A DNA stretch of 64,000 bases from Fulvivirga imtechensis AK7 (GTDB taxonomy: Bacteria > Bacteroidota > Bacteroidia > Cytophagales > Cyclobacteriaceae). The position numbers were made by a program, and so were the translations under genes. The stretch's first letter is position 1, and every line of letters begins with the position of its first letter. The DNA is taken from the NCBI RefSeq assembly GCF_000331535.1, contig NZ_AMZN01000046.1, forward strand, positions 1-64,000, written 5' to 3'. Below are positions 52,423 to 61,224 of this stretch, one piece after another. The notes under the pieces were generated by a model. The model saw only the letters and a list, made by a program, of their open reading frames with translations, had not been told where the DNA came from and ran no database searches.

Positions 52423-53757
52423 TCAAGTTCGTGGTAGAGATATTCCTTTTATTTTTCTATAAAGTGAAATAGCGTGTGAATCCGTCATCCCGGATACAAA
52501 ATCCACGCAGCTCATCAGGGCGCTGTACAGATCGGTATGTTGGGAAATTTCATTTTTTATCTCGACCGGAAGCAGTCGCAGCGCTGACTGGTCTTTTTTT
52601 GTCAATGTGGTGTTTTTAATCACCTCAAAGGCTGCCGTAGTAAAAGAAGCCAGCAGCCCCGGCACCACCTCAAATCCCGCAGCCTCTGTCTCCATAACCG
52701 ACCGCGCCCTGTAAATTTTTTCGATAGACAGACTTTCAATGTCTTTAAGCACTTCGGTAGTTTTAATCTGATCGGTAAGAGCGGTGTCAAATGTACCGTT
52801 AAGCAGATTTTTTTCCTCATCGAGGAACAGCGAGCAACACTCATCAATAAGTACTCCTATGGAAAGCGCACGCAATGTACCGATCCTTTCATCGTTACTC
52901 TCTATGCGTTCCAGCTTTGCCTGATCAAATTTATCGCGAAGTATACCTGCATAAAGCTCCACGGTATCATCGTAGCTCACCAGGTTAAGCCGGCAGCCAT
53001 CTTCCAAGTCGATCAGTTGATAACAGATATCATCGGCAGCCTCTACAAGGAAGGCCAATGGATGCCGTGACCAGACATGGTCTGCATACCTGATCAGGCC
53101 TACGTTGTCAGCAATAGCCTCAAACAGTGCGCTTTCCGCCTGAAAGAAGCCATATTTTTTCTGACTTCTCCTGGTCTTGTCTCGCCCCGGCAGCAATGAT
53201 TTTCTCGGATATTTACTAAATGCAGCCAGTGTAGCATAGGTTAGCTTCAACCCCTGATACCGCTCTTTATTGAGTATTCTAAAGCCTTGAGCATTGCCCT
53301 CAAAATTCGTAAGATCCTGCCATTGCCATTCATCTACCTGATCTTGAAAAAGTCTGGCAGCCGGATGATTAAGGAAAAACTCCGAGATGGCATCTTCACC
53401 GGAATGCCCGAAAGGAGGGTTGCCAATGTCGTGAGTCAATGATGCTGCTGCCACAATAGCTCCAAGATCATGGACTGAAAATTTTTCAGAAAGCTCCTTA
53501 TGCCTTTGCAAAAGCACCTGCCCGGCTCTTTTCCCCAGGCTACGGCCTACACTGGATACTTCCAGGCTGTGCGTAAGGCGGGTGTGTACAAAATCGTACT
53601 CAGGCAAAGGGTGTACCTGCGTTTTATCCTGAAGCCTGCGAAAAGGATGAGAAAATATTATTCTATCGTAGTCTTGCTCAAAAGCACTCCGGCTGATGTC
53701 ATGCTGTCTGGGGCTCTCTCCTGCCCGTTGGTTTGAAAGTAGTTGCTCCCAGTTCAT
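52423..53757 (-). CDS. dgt: deoxyguanosinetriphosphate triphosphohydrolase
   Basis: 444 residues. HD-domain metal motif: RLTHSLEVSSVGRSLG (about residues 60-75; first His), LTHDIGNPPFGHSGEDAI (about 111-128; His-Asp pair) and LIRYADHVWSRHPLAFLVEAADDICY (position ~218; Asp). Hydrolyses dGTP (or other dNTPs) to the nucleoside and triphosphate. Its promoter may be TAAATTTG at 53796-53803 (minus strand), but no -33 box is seen. Upstream lie the tandem repeats A and B. Confidence 0.92.
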   Translation of the reverse strand: MNWEQLLSNQRAGESPRQHDISRSAFEQDYDRIIFSHPFRRLQDKTQVHPLPEYDFVHTRLTHSLEVSSVGRSLGKRAGQVLLQRHKELSEKFSVHDLGAIVAAASLTHDIGNPPFGHSGEDAISEFFLNHPAARLFQDQVDEWQWQDLTNFEGNAQGFRILNKERYQGLKLTYATLAAFSKYPRKSLLPGRDKTRRSQKKYGFFQAESALFEAIADNVGLIRYADHVWSRHPLAFLVEAADDICYQLIDLEDGCRLNLVSYDDTVELYAGILRDKFDQAKLERIESNDERIGTLRALSIGVLIDECCSLFLDEEKNLLNGTFDTALTDQIKTTEVLKDIESLSIEKIYRARSVMETEAAGFEVVPGLLASFTTAAFEVIKNTTLTKKDQSALRLLPVEIKNEISQHTDLYSALMSCVDFVSGMTDSHAISLYRKIKGISLPRT

Positions 53758-53860
53758 TTAGAAGTAAGTCATTATTCACACTCAAATACAATCGACAAAT
53801 TTAGGAGATCGGAGGGATTTAATGCTAGAAATTGTAGTGAAATGAGATTGGGTGTGCTGA

Positions 53861-54240
53861 GCCGGAAGCCCGAAGCCCGAAGACCGAAGTCGGAAGTACG
53901 GTACTTTAGCGACAGCTTTCGGAACCCGGCAGGTCTATAGAAGTAGGCAATCGGCAGAAGCAGTAGGCAAATTTTTAGTCATTAGTATTGAGTCGTGAGT
54001 CGTGAGTGAAAAACGAATCTTCATCCAAAGCATGCGAACTACTCTCCTCCTGGGAGGAGATACAGAGGTGAGTGGGGTGCCCATCTGTCCTTCAGACATC
54101 TGTCCCCAGGTCGGGGAGACTTTAGCGATGACGTTCGGTGCTCTTCAGTTTCTCCACCTCCGACCTTTGGCCACCTCCGCCAGCGGAGGACAGTACTAAT
54201 AAGGTTCACGATAATTTGATTTAGTAGTTTCACCCTTTGG
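53861..54240. repeat. long intergenic repeat, copy A
   Basis: ~380 bp unit: starts with GCCGGAAGCCCGAAG words, then GGCAGAAGCAGTAGGCAAAT, GAGTCGTGAGTCGTGAG, hairpin CTCCTCC/GGAGGAG, TTTAGCGATGACGTTCGGTG, hairpin CCTCCGC/GCGGAGG and AAGGTTCACGATAATTTGAT. Copy B follows after ~23 bp; C and D lie near 62.5 kb. Small frames here (54002-54199) are not conserved in phase among copies, so it is non-coding. Confidence 0.75.
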
Positions 54241-54263
54241 AGGGGACTAGGGGGAGGTTAGGG

Positions 54264-54640
54264 AGTCGAAAGTCCGAAGACCGAAGTCGGAAGTAGGTTA
54301 CTTTAGCGACAAGCTTTCGGAACCCGGCAGGTCTATAGAAGTAGGCAATCGGCAGAAGCAGTAGGCAAATTTTAGTCATTAGTATTGAGTCGTGAGTCGT
54401 GAGTGAGAGACGAATCTTCATCCAAACATGCGAAACCGCTCTCCTCCCAGGAGGAGATACAGAGGTGGGTGGGGTGCCATCTGTCCTTCAGACATCTGTC
54501 CCCAGGTTGGGGAGACTTTAGCGATGACGTTCGGTGCTCTTCAGTTTCTCCACCTCTGGCCTTTGGCCACCTCCGCCAGCGGAGGACAGTACTAATAAGG
54601 TTCACGATGGTTTGATTTAGTAGTTTCACCCTTTGGAGGA
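54264..54640. repeat. long intergenic repeat, copy B
   Basis: Very similar to copy A across its length. The hairpin loop differs (CTCCTCC-CA-GGAGGAG against TG in A), so the stem is kept while the loop changes. The remaining ~190 bp before the SprB-repeat gene shows no gene or clear promoter. Confidence 0.75.
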
Positions 54641-54834
54641 GATACAGAGATGGGTTAAAGTCGGGACTATGGGATGAGTGTCTTCACGTACTAAGCGCCA
54701 TGCTCTCAACGCTTCGCACTCCGCTATCTTAACCCTCAATATCAATCACTTACCGGTCTATTCTGCGCCTTGTCTATCATGCCACTTACCTGATTACTTT
54801 GAAAAGCATCTACATATACCTTAAAAGAAGAACT

Positions 54835-57639
54835 ATGCAATTGTCGATATGGAAGTGTCTTGTTTTAAGTTGGCTTTGTTTATATAGTACTTATTCTTTT
54901 GCACATCTCCCTGCAGGAAAGGATTGTGGGGAATCTTGTTTCTCAACGGAGGTGGTCAACATTACCCAAACGGAAAGCGGATGTCTTCAATATTCGCTGC
55001 GGATCATTAATGATGGCAACTGTGTGCATGCACTATCTCACTACACAGTTGGGGTACCATGTGGTGACATCCTTAGCGTTTCCAACTCGAGAGGCTGGAA
55101 ACAGGAAATTGGATTAACAGACCCTACTACCGGTATCTATGGATTTAAGATTGATGATATCTCTGACTTTGGAGAAGATGGTCTAGCCGGTGAATTTACG
55201 GTTGATTTTATTGTCTGCAGTAATGATTCATGCGGTGATTCGCTCGACTGCTGGTCGCCACAGGTGGCTTACAAGGCGGGGCAATGCATCTACCGGGAGC
55301 AAACTGAGGTTGTGTGCAGCCATTTATCTGCTCATATTGAAACACAGGATATAAACTGCTTTGGGGAGGCAACCGGAAGTGCAACAGTGATCATAGATGA
55401 CGGGCAGGAACCTTTTACCTACCAATGGTCGAATGGAGGAAGTGACCAGACAATATCTGGCGTTGTTGCCGGAGAGTATTCGGTAACTATTACCGATGCT
55501 ACCGGTGAATCACTCAATCTCTCAGCCCTCATTAATCAGGCTGCCTCGATGGAAGTGGTATTAGATGTAGCTGATGCTTCCTGTGGTGGCAAAAATGATG
55601 GCAGCGCATCGGTGACCGTAATTGGAGGAACGACTCCTTACACCTACGCATGGTCAAATGGGGCAACCACAGGGAACATTGATGGTGTGGGTGCCGGCTA
55701 TTATGAACTGGTTGTAACCGATGCAGTAGGATGTAAAAAAGTAGTCCCCGTTTCGATAGAAAATATAACGACCATTGAGGTATCGGCATTATCAACACCA
55801 ACAGGTTGTGCCGAAGCAAACGGAAGCCTAGACCTGACGGTATCAGGAGGAACAGCTCCATACGCTTATGCCTGGTCTAACGGCTCTACTTCTGAAGACA
55901 TTGATGCTTTAGGGGCAGGAGTGTATCAGGTGCAGGTAACAGATGCTAATGGATGCAGTGTCAGCAGGTCTTTTATCGTTAAGGAAGAGAACCCATTGAA
56001 ACTGACTGCCGTAACAACAAGAACTTCATGTGTTGAGAATAACAGTGGCGCCATAGACCTTACAGTTTCAGGTGGTTCCGGAGTATATACTTATCTATGG
56101 TCCAACGGTGCCACAACAGAGGATATCCAAAATTTAGCCGCAGGTTTTTATACAGTAACCGTAACCGATACTGGAGGCTGCCAAGCCACTCTCCGAATTT
56201 CAATAGTGGCAGAAACCTTTCAGGTAAGCAGCAATACGCAGGATCCTTCTTGTCATGGAACGGGCGATGGCTTTATACAGGTTGCCCCTTTGGGAGGAAC
56301 AGCCCCCTATTCCTATTTATGGTCAACCGGAAGTATGGATAAAGACCTCACCGGACTGACCAGTGGCATCTATAATGTCACCATCACTGATGCCGCAGGT
56401 TGTTCGAGAAAGCTGTATTTTGTGCTTAACGACCCGGCCGGGATATCGGCAACGGCTGTTGTTAATAATGCTAATTGTGAAATTGAGGGGTTCAGCCTCG
56501 ATCTTTCAGTAACCGGTGGTGCCGCTCCTTATGTATTTGCCTGGTCAAATGGTGCAACCTCAGAAGACGTGTCCGGGCTGGCTATCGGTGATTATACGGT
56601 AGAAATAACAGACAGTAATGGTTGCTCAACAAGCCATACCTATTCCGTAGACCCTACATTGACAGAGTGTACTGATCTTACTGATCCGAATGAGGGAACT
56701 GATGATGGATCTGATGACGGTACTGACAATGGATCGGATGATGGTACTGATGACGGGTCAGATACCGGAGATGATAACGGATCGGACGATGGATCTGGCG
56801 GTGATGATGGTACAGGTGGTAATGACGGCTCTTCTGATGATGATGATGACAGCGGTGATGGAAGTGGAGATGGTGGTGACGGTTCTGACGGTGATGGCTC
56901 AGATAGTGGAGATGACGATGGCGCCTCGGGAGATGGCGATTCCGGTGGTGGAGGTACTGGTGGAGACGGTAATGGGTGTTATGATCCTTTTGAAACAGAA
57001 GTAGTATTAGTATCTGTCGAAGGCAATTGCTACACCTACTCAGCCACTATATCTTATGACGGACAGCATGTCCATGGATTGTCGCACGTTTCGTTTGGCC
57101 TTGAATGCGGCACTATTGAAGCTTTGACCAACTCTGAAAACTGGAAAATGGAATTTGGTACAGATCCGACCACAGGACTGTCGGGCTTCAAAATCGATGA
57201 CATCGGTGGCTTTGGTGAGGGTGGTATGCCTGAGGAGTTTGATATTGAATTTACCATCTGCACTGATAATGCAGATTGCGCAAGTACTTTGTCTGAGATG
57301 AATTTCACAGTGGGCTACAAATATGGTGGCTGTGTGAGCTATGACGAAGTGTCTGCTAAACAGTCGTGGCCGGAAGCAGAGGTGCTGGCATATCCCAACC
57401 CATTCATGGAAAGTACAACTATACGCTATGCCGCTCATGCTGATGAATTTGCAACAGTAGATGTTTACAACGGACAAGGAAGGAGAATCGGCAGATTATA
57501 TGAAGGTATGGTCAAAAAAGGTGTGACCTATTCATTCATTTTCGATGCTACAAAACTGCCTGATGATATTTATACCTATAAAATCACGACCCACAGAAGG
57601 GTGAATATTGGTAAGATCATCAAGCGGCTGAGAAAATAA
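54835..57639 (+). CDS. SprB-repeat surface protein with duplicated terminal domains and T9SS sorting domain
   Basis: ATG 54835 gives 934 residues with a signal peptide (WLCLYSTYSFA); a TTG 12 codons earlier is in frame. Order: domain X (about 15-165, paired Cys, FKIDDISDFGEDG); six SprB-type repeats (about 170-620, each with GG..PY.Y.WSNG..T.DI...AG.Y.V.VTDA.GC); an Asp/Gly/Ser/Thr linker of ~100 residues (DDGSDDGTD units); a second domain X (CYDPF... FKIDDIGGFGEGG); and a type A sorting domain (YPNPFMESTTIRY to KLPDDIYTYKI). SprB-like proteins serve gliding or adhesion. The acidic linker could bind Ca2+. Both ends of domain X share LSHxxxGxxCG, so it was duplicated. Confidence 0.85.
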   Translation: MQLSIWKCLVLSWLCLYSTYSFAHLPAGKDCGESCFSTEVVNITQTESGCLQYSLRIINDGNCVHALSHYTVGVPCGDILSVSNSRGWKQEIGLTDPTTGIYGFKIDDISDFGEDGLAGEFTVDFIVCSNDSCGDSLDCWSPQVAYKAGQCIYREQTEVVCSHLSAHIETQDINCFGEATGSATVIIDDGQEPFTYQWSNGGSDQTISGVVAGEYSVTITDATGESLNLSALINQAASMEVVLDVADASCGGKNDGSASVTVIGGTTPYTYAWSNGATTGNIDGVGAGYYELVVTDAVGCKKVVPVSIENITTIEVSALSTPTGCAEANGSLDLTVSGGTAPYAYAWSNGSTSEDIDALGAGVYQVQVTDANGCSVSRSFIVKEENPLKLTAVTTRTSCVENNSGAIDLTVSGGSGVYTYLWSNGATTEDIQNLAAGFYTVTVTDTGGCQATLRISIVAETFQVSSNTQDPSCHGTGDGFIQVAPLGGTAPYSYLWSTGSMDKDLTGLTSGIYNVTITDAAGCSRKLYFVLNDPAGISATAVVNNANCEIEGFSLDLSVTGGAAPYVFAWSNGATSEDVSGLAIGDYTVEITDSNGCSTSHTYSVDPTLTECTDLTDPNEGTDDGSDDGTDNGSDDGTDDGSDTGDDNGSDDGSGGDDGTGGNDGSSDDDDDSGDGSGDGGDGSDGDGSDSGDDDGASGDGDSGGGGTGGDGNGCYDPFETEVVLVSVEGNCYTYSATISYDGQHVHGLSHVSFGLECGTIEALTNSENWKMEFGTDPTTGLSGFKIDDIGGFGEGGMPEEFDIEFTICTDNADCASTLSEMNFTVGYKYGGCVSYDEVSAKQSWPEAEVLAYPNPFMESTTIRYAAHADEFATVDVYNGQGRRIGRLYEGMVKKGVTYSFIFDATKLPDDIYTYKITTHRRVNIGKIIKRLRK

Positions 57640-57663
57640 AACGACAGTGATCGGTGCTATGTT

Positions 57664-57717
57664 AAAGCTGCTTCAAAAGTTATCCTGTACCGGATGACTT
57701 TTGAGCAGCTTTCTTTA
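57664..57717 (+). terminator. long terminator hairpin after the SprB-repeat gene
   Basis: Stem arms 57664-57685 and 57692-57712 (AAAGCTGCT..CAAAAGT..ATCC and its complement) with one bulge and one G-T pair, 6-base loop, then TCTTTAT. It stops plus-strand transcription; the end overlaps the msrA stop codon on the other strand. Confidence 0.7.
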
Positions 57718-58272
57718 TGCTTTTAGCTTTTCTTTAAATACTCTTTTTACCTTTTCAACCTTTGGTCCTACTACATATTGACAATAGGGTTGCTCCTGAT
57801 TTTGGTTGAAATAATTTTGATGATAATCTTCTGCCGGATAGAAATCTTCCAAAGGAGTGATCTCTGTAACTATCGGTTTTTCAAAGGTCCCGGATCTGTC
57901 TAGTTCTTCTTTAATGACCTCCGCAATTCTCTTTTGCTCATCGTCATGATAAAATATGGCCGACCGATATTGCGTGCCTACATCGGCTCCTTGTTTATTG
58001 AGTGTGGTAGGATCGTGTGTTTTCCAAAAAACCTCCAGTATATCCTCAAAAGAGATCACCTGTGGATCATAGGTGATTTGGGCCACTTCGGCATGTCCTG
58101 TCAGCCCGCTACACACCTCTCTGTAGGTAGGGTTTTTAATTTTACCACCCGTATACCCTGATATCACCGATTCCACCCCTTCCAGTTGTTGAAAAACAGC
58201 TTCAACACACCAGAAGCATCCTGCTCCCAATGTAGTCTTTTTCAATCCGGGAATTTCCTTTTCATCCGCCAT
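57715..58272 (-). CDS. msrA: peptide methionine sulfoxide reductase MsrA
   Basis: 185 residues. The GAGCFWCVEAVFQQLEGV block (about residues 17-34) carries the catalytic Cys, SGYTGG (about 39-44), HDPTTLNKQGADVGTQYRSA and NYFNQNQEQPYC (about 155-166, possible resolving Cys) are family features. Reduces methionine-S-sulfoxide in proteins with thioredoxin. No signal peptide, so cytoplasmic. The region just before the start codon holds a triple GTTTATC half-site (58286-58308), a possible operator. No msrB is adjacent. Confidence 0.93.
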   Translation of the reverse strand: MADEKEIPGLKKTTLGAGCFWCVEAVFQQLEGVESVISGYTGGKIKNPTYREVCSGLTGHAEVAQITYDPQVISFEDILEVFWKTHDPTTLNKQGADVGTQYRSAIFYHDDEQKRIAEVIKEELDRSGTFEKPIVTEITPLEDFYPAEDYHQNYFNQNQEQPYCQYVVGPKVEKVKRVFKEKLKA

Positions 58273-58285
58273 AAAATGAATTTTT

Positions 58286-58308
58286 GTTTATCAGATAAAC
58301 TGTTTATC
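58286..58308 (-). promoter_or_regulatory. triple half-site palindrome upstream of msrA
   Basis: On the plus strand GTTTATC-A-GATAAAC-T-GTTTATC: three 7-mers in alternating orientation make two overlapping perfect dyads (15 bp at 58286-58300; 17 bp AGATAAACTGTTTATCT at 58293-58309). It starts 14 bp upstream of the msrA ATG. It could be an operator for a dimeric regulator or a hairpin in the leader. Which is not known. Confidence 0.5.
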
Positions 58309-58374
58309 TGTCTATTGGTTTTAAAATACTTCCTATACTTATTTATAAAGTATTCAGTTTTTGTAAGAAAACTC

Positions 58375-58503
58375 TATGTGGCTTTAAGAAAACGTTCCCG
58401 CTCCAAGAGCGGGATGAAGCCCCAAAAACGGAGCGTACTAAGGGCACGAGAGCACTTTTGGGGCAAGCACAACGCAACATTGACGCTTTCTTAGAGACAC
58501 TAT
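58375..58503. mobile_element. 129-bp MITE-like TIR element between pfkA and msrA
   Basis: Ends TATGTGGCTTTAAGAAAACG (58375) and its imperfect complement ending CTTTCTTAGAGACACTA (58503). Two internal hairpins: TCCCGCTC / GAGCGGGA (58396-58403 and 58407-58414, 3-base loop) and CCCCAAAA / TTTTGGGG (58420-58427 and 58456-58463). The right end matches elements at 33562 and 40650. It lies 21 bp beyond the pfkA stop and could also stop pfkA transcription. The rest of the 58273-58524 gap is AT-rich. Confidence 0.55.
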
Positions 58504-58524
58504 TTTGACTGACAATTTCCGGGA

Positions 58525-59625
58525 TTAATCTCCAAACGAAATACCGATGCTTCTGGCCGCATGAACCATAAATGAAGAAGTATTGATCGTATTATATTCG
58601 CTGGTAGCTTCCTTCAATGATACAGAAGTGATCTTATTGTTTTTGTAAGAAACCATCGTTCCATAACTCCCCTTCAGCACCAATTCAAAAGCCTTCACAC
58701 CAAACATGGTTGCCAGTATTCTATCGAAGGCAATGGGTGTACCTCCTCTTTGGGTGTGGCCAAGCACGGTTTCTCTTATATCAGCCTCACAGCCGGCCTC
58801 TTTCAACTGATCGGAAAGTCTGTAGGCCACTCCTCCAAGCCTTTTGTGCTCATAACCAATTTCTTTGCTTTCCCTGCTGGTAACAGTACCCTCTATGGGT
58901 ACCGCCCCCTCCGCTACTACAATATGGGCAAAACCTTTTCCTTCGTTGTAGCGCTGGTTTAACCTTTCTACCACCTTCTTAATGTCATACGGGATCTCCG
59001 GTATCAAACATACCTCTGCTCCCCCGGCTATAGCGGTATGCAAAGCTATCCATCCGGCGCCTCTTCCCATCACCTCCATGATCATCACCCGATGGTGACT
59101 CTCAGCAGTGGTCACCAGTTTATCAAAACTATCTGTGGCTATTTGGACGGCCGTCCGAAAACCGAAAGTGAAATCAGTTCCCGACAGGTCGTTATCAATG
59201 GTTTTAGGAACACCTATGATATTTACCCCCTTTTCATACAGCATCTGAGAGATCCGCTGCGAACCATCACCGCCAATGCTTATCACTGCTTCTACTCCAA
59301 TACTCTTTAGTCTGTCGATAAGCTCACCGGAGCGGTCTTCGATCTTATAAGTGCCATCAGGTTGCTTTACAGGAAAATCAAATGGATTTCCCTTGTTTGT
59401 CGTCTTCAGGATAGTTCCTCCTTTCACATGAATGCCTGCCGTGGTTTTTTCATTAAGGTCCATTAGCTCCATCGGCTCCTTCATCACCCCGTTAAAGGCT
59501 TCCATACTTCCTATCACCTCCCAATCCGATTCGGTTCTGGCTCTTTTAACGATACCTCGTATTACGGCATTCAGGCCCGGGCAGTCGCCACCGCCTGTCA
59601 GTACCAGTACTTTTCGTTTTGCCAT
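58525..59625 (-). CDS. pfkA: 6-phosphofructokinase
   Basis: 366 residues. GGGDCPGLNAVIRG (about residues 10-23), SIGGDGSQRISQML (about 114-127), PKTIDNDLSGTDFTFGF (about 138-154, catalytic Asp) and MEVMGRGAGWIALHTA (about 183-198) are the phosphofructokinase blocks. The residue after GGDG at the phosphate site (GGDGS) is the ATP-type form and not the Asp of PPi-type enzymes, so ATP is the likely donor. Phosphorylates fructose-6-phosphate in glycolysis. Single gene, followed by a TIR element; divergent from the TPM-domain gene. Confidence 0.93.
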   Translation of the reverse strand: MAKRKVLVLTGGGDCPGLNAVIRGIVKRARTESDWEVIGSMEAFNGVMKEPMELMDLNEKTTAGIHVKGGTILKTTNKGNPFDFPVKQPDGTYKIEDRSGELIDRLKSIGVEAVISIGGDGSQRISQMLYEKGVNIIGVPKTIDNDLSGTDFTFGFRTAVQIATDSFDKLVTTAESHHRVMIMEVMGRGAGWIALHTAIAGGAEVCLIPEIPYDIKKVVERLNQRYNEGKGFAHIVVAEGAVPIEGTVTSRESKEIGYEHKRLGGVAYRLSDQLKEAGCEADIRETVLGHTQRGGTPIAFDRILATMFGVKAFELVLKGSYGTMVSYKNNKITSVSLKEATSEYNTINTSSFMVHAARSIGISFGD

Positions 59626-59706
59626 AGTTAGATAGTTACAATTGGTTTAAATTAATGATTATTTAGTAAGTTTATCAACATGTTAAAAAAGAGTTTACAT
59701 ACTCCG

Positions 59707-60558
59707 ATGAAAAAGCTACTCCTTCTCTTCTTCTTACAGTTTCCCGTCCTGTTTGTTTATGCCCAGGACCTGCAACCTGTTCCCGAACTTTGGCATAGAG
59801 TAACTGACCTGACAAATACGCTGTCTACCATCGAGGTAGAGCAGTTAGAAAGAAGGCTACAGGCTGTTGAGAGTGATAAGGGCAGCCAAATCGTTGTCGT
59901 GATCGTACCCACCACCGATCCTGAGCCGATCGAAGACTATGCTATCCGGCTGGCCGAGCAGTGGAAAATAGGGAGGAAAGGCGTGGACGATGGAGTGATC
60001 CTGCTCATTGCCAAAAATGACAGGCGCATAAGAATTGAAGTAGGGTACGGGCTGGAAGGCGCCATACCTGATGCCACAGCGAAAAGGATCATCGATACCT
60101 ATATTACACCCAATTTCCGTCAGGGAAACTTCTATGCGGGTATCGAGGAGGGTCTGGATGCCTTAGTGAGCGCGGTACAGGGTGAAGAATTGCCCGAGCC
60201 TTCACCACAGAGCACATCAACGAAAGACTCGGACATCCCTTACTTCTTTTTGGTGATCGTATTTGTGATCATCGGGCAGGTTCTCAGTAAAAAAATGGGC
60301 AAATGGAAGGGGTTGTCGCTGGGAGCAGGAGGGGCTATGATCACCGGGCTGTTGTTTGCCGGCTTAAGTGCGGCATTTATTATGATATTCATGTATGTAT
60401 TCATATCGCTACTTGCTTTATCCGGGGGTCGTGGAAGCCGTGGCGGATACTACGGAGGTGGCTTTGGGGGCCGTGGAGGTGGAGGTTTTGGCGGAGGCGG
60501 TGGTTTCAGCGGGGGCGGTGGTAGCTTTGGTGGTGGCGGGGCCTCAGGTAGCTGGTAA
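59707..60558 (+). CDS. TPM-domain membrane protein (YgcG-like)
   Basis: ATG 59707 gives 283 residues with a signal peptide (KLLLLFFLQFPVLFVYAQ); ATG 59680 adds nine residues before it. The TPM domain (about 25-155; RVTDLTNTLSTIEVEQLER, GVDDGVILLIAKNDRRIRIEVGYG) is exported, followed by two membrane helices (about 185-240) and a Gly-rich tail of GGGFGG units ending SGSW. The family is common in Bacteroidota next to LemA; it has been tied to photosystem repair in chloroplasts, but the bacterial role is unclear. It forms an operon with a second TPM gene 12 bp downstream. No lemA gene is in the window. Confidence 0.85.
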   Translation: MKKLLLLFFLQFPVLFVYAQDLQPVPELWHRVTDLTNTLSTIEVEQLERRLQAVESDKGSQIVVVIVPTTDPEPIEDYAIRLAEQWKIGRKGVDDGVILLIAKNDRRIRIEVGYGLEGAIPDATAKRIIDTYITPNFRQGNFYAGIEEGLDALVSAVQGEELPEPSPQSTSTKDSDIPYFFLVIVFVIIGQVLSKKMGKWKGLSLGAGGAMITGLLFAGLSAAFIMIFMYVFISLLALSGGRGSRGGYYGGGFGGRGGGGFGGGGGFSGGGGSFGGGGASGSW

Positions 60559-60570
60559 AGTAAAAATATT

Positions 60571-61224
60571 ATGGCACAAAACAGTTTTAAATTTACAGCA
60601 GAAGAAAAACAGCAGATAAAGAAAGCTGTAGAAGCAGCCGAAAGTAAAACTTCCGGTGAGATCGTTCCGTTTTTTGTTGATCAGAGTGATGAGTATGAGA
60701 TAGCTGCCCTTCGAGGGGCGATCATATTCGTAATAGCAGCGCTATTCATTGTAGGGTTGCTATCCTATACCTGGGCACTGCCTTTTCCAATAACTCCCCT
60801 GGAGATCATTATTTTCACACTTTCCATGGGTGTGCTAGGCTTTGTTCTGGCCAGGTATTCGGAAACAGTAAAAAGAATATTCGTGCCCAAAGAGCTTATG
60901 GTCGAGCGTGTAGAACAGAAGGCATTGATCGCTTTTTTGGAGGAGGAAGTGTTCAACACCAAAAAAAGAACAGGGATATTGATCTTTGTTAGCCATTTTG
61001 AGCATATGGTAGAGGTGATCGGTGATTCCGGCATCAACGAAAACGTGAAGCAGGAAGAGTGGCAGGCTGTAGTAAAACTAGTCATAGAAGGTATAAAAGC
61101 GAAAGATCCGGCCAGTGGTATCATCAAAGGAATTCATTTATGTGGAGAACTTTTAGAGCGTGCAGGGGTTAATAAACCACGGGACAACCGCAATGAATTA
61201 TCTGATGATATAAGACTGGGTTAA
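60571..61224 (+). CDS. TPM-domain-containing membrane protein
   Basis: 217 residues. An N-terminal TPM-like stretch (FTAEEKQQIKKAVEAAESKTSGEIVPFFV, position ~5-33) precedes two membrane helices (about 48-95: IIFVIAALFIVGLLSYTWA; IIIFTLSMGVLGFVLARYS). A C-terminal part contains RTGILIFVSHFEHMVEVIGD (about 131-150) and GIIKGIHLCGELL. This is the short second TPM protein that usually follows the YgcG-like one. The stop TAA overlaps the next ATG (TAATG), so three genes form one unit. Function unknown. Confidence 0.8.
   Translation: MAQNSFKFTAEEKQQIKKAVEAAESKTSGEIVPFFVDQSDEYEIAALRGAIIFVIAALFIVGLLSYTWALPFPITPLEIIIFTLSMGVLGFVLARYSETVKRIFVPKELMVERVEQKALIAFLEEEVFNTKKRTGILIFVSHFEHMVEVIGDSGINENVKQEEWQAVVKLVIEGIKAKDPASGIIKGIHLCGELLERAGVNKPRDNRNELSDDIRLG

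Noticed and set aside
54002-54199. 65-residue frame inside repeat A, with a similar frame in repeat C (62571-62771)
   Set aside because: Copies B and D carry the same DNA but the longest frame is in another phase because of indels, so the conservation is of DNA, not protein.
53861-54640. CRISPR array
   Set aside because: The repeats are ~350-380 bp long, two per site, with no short regular spacers and no cas genes.
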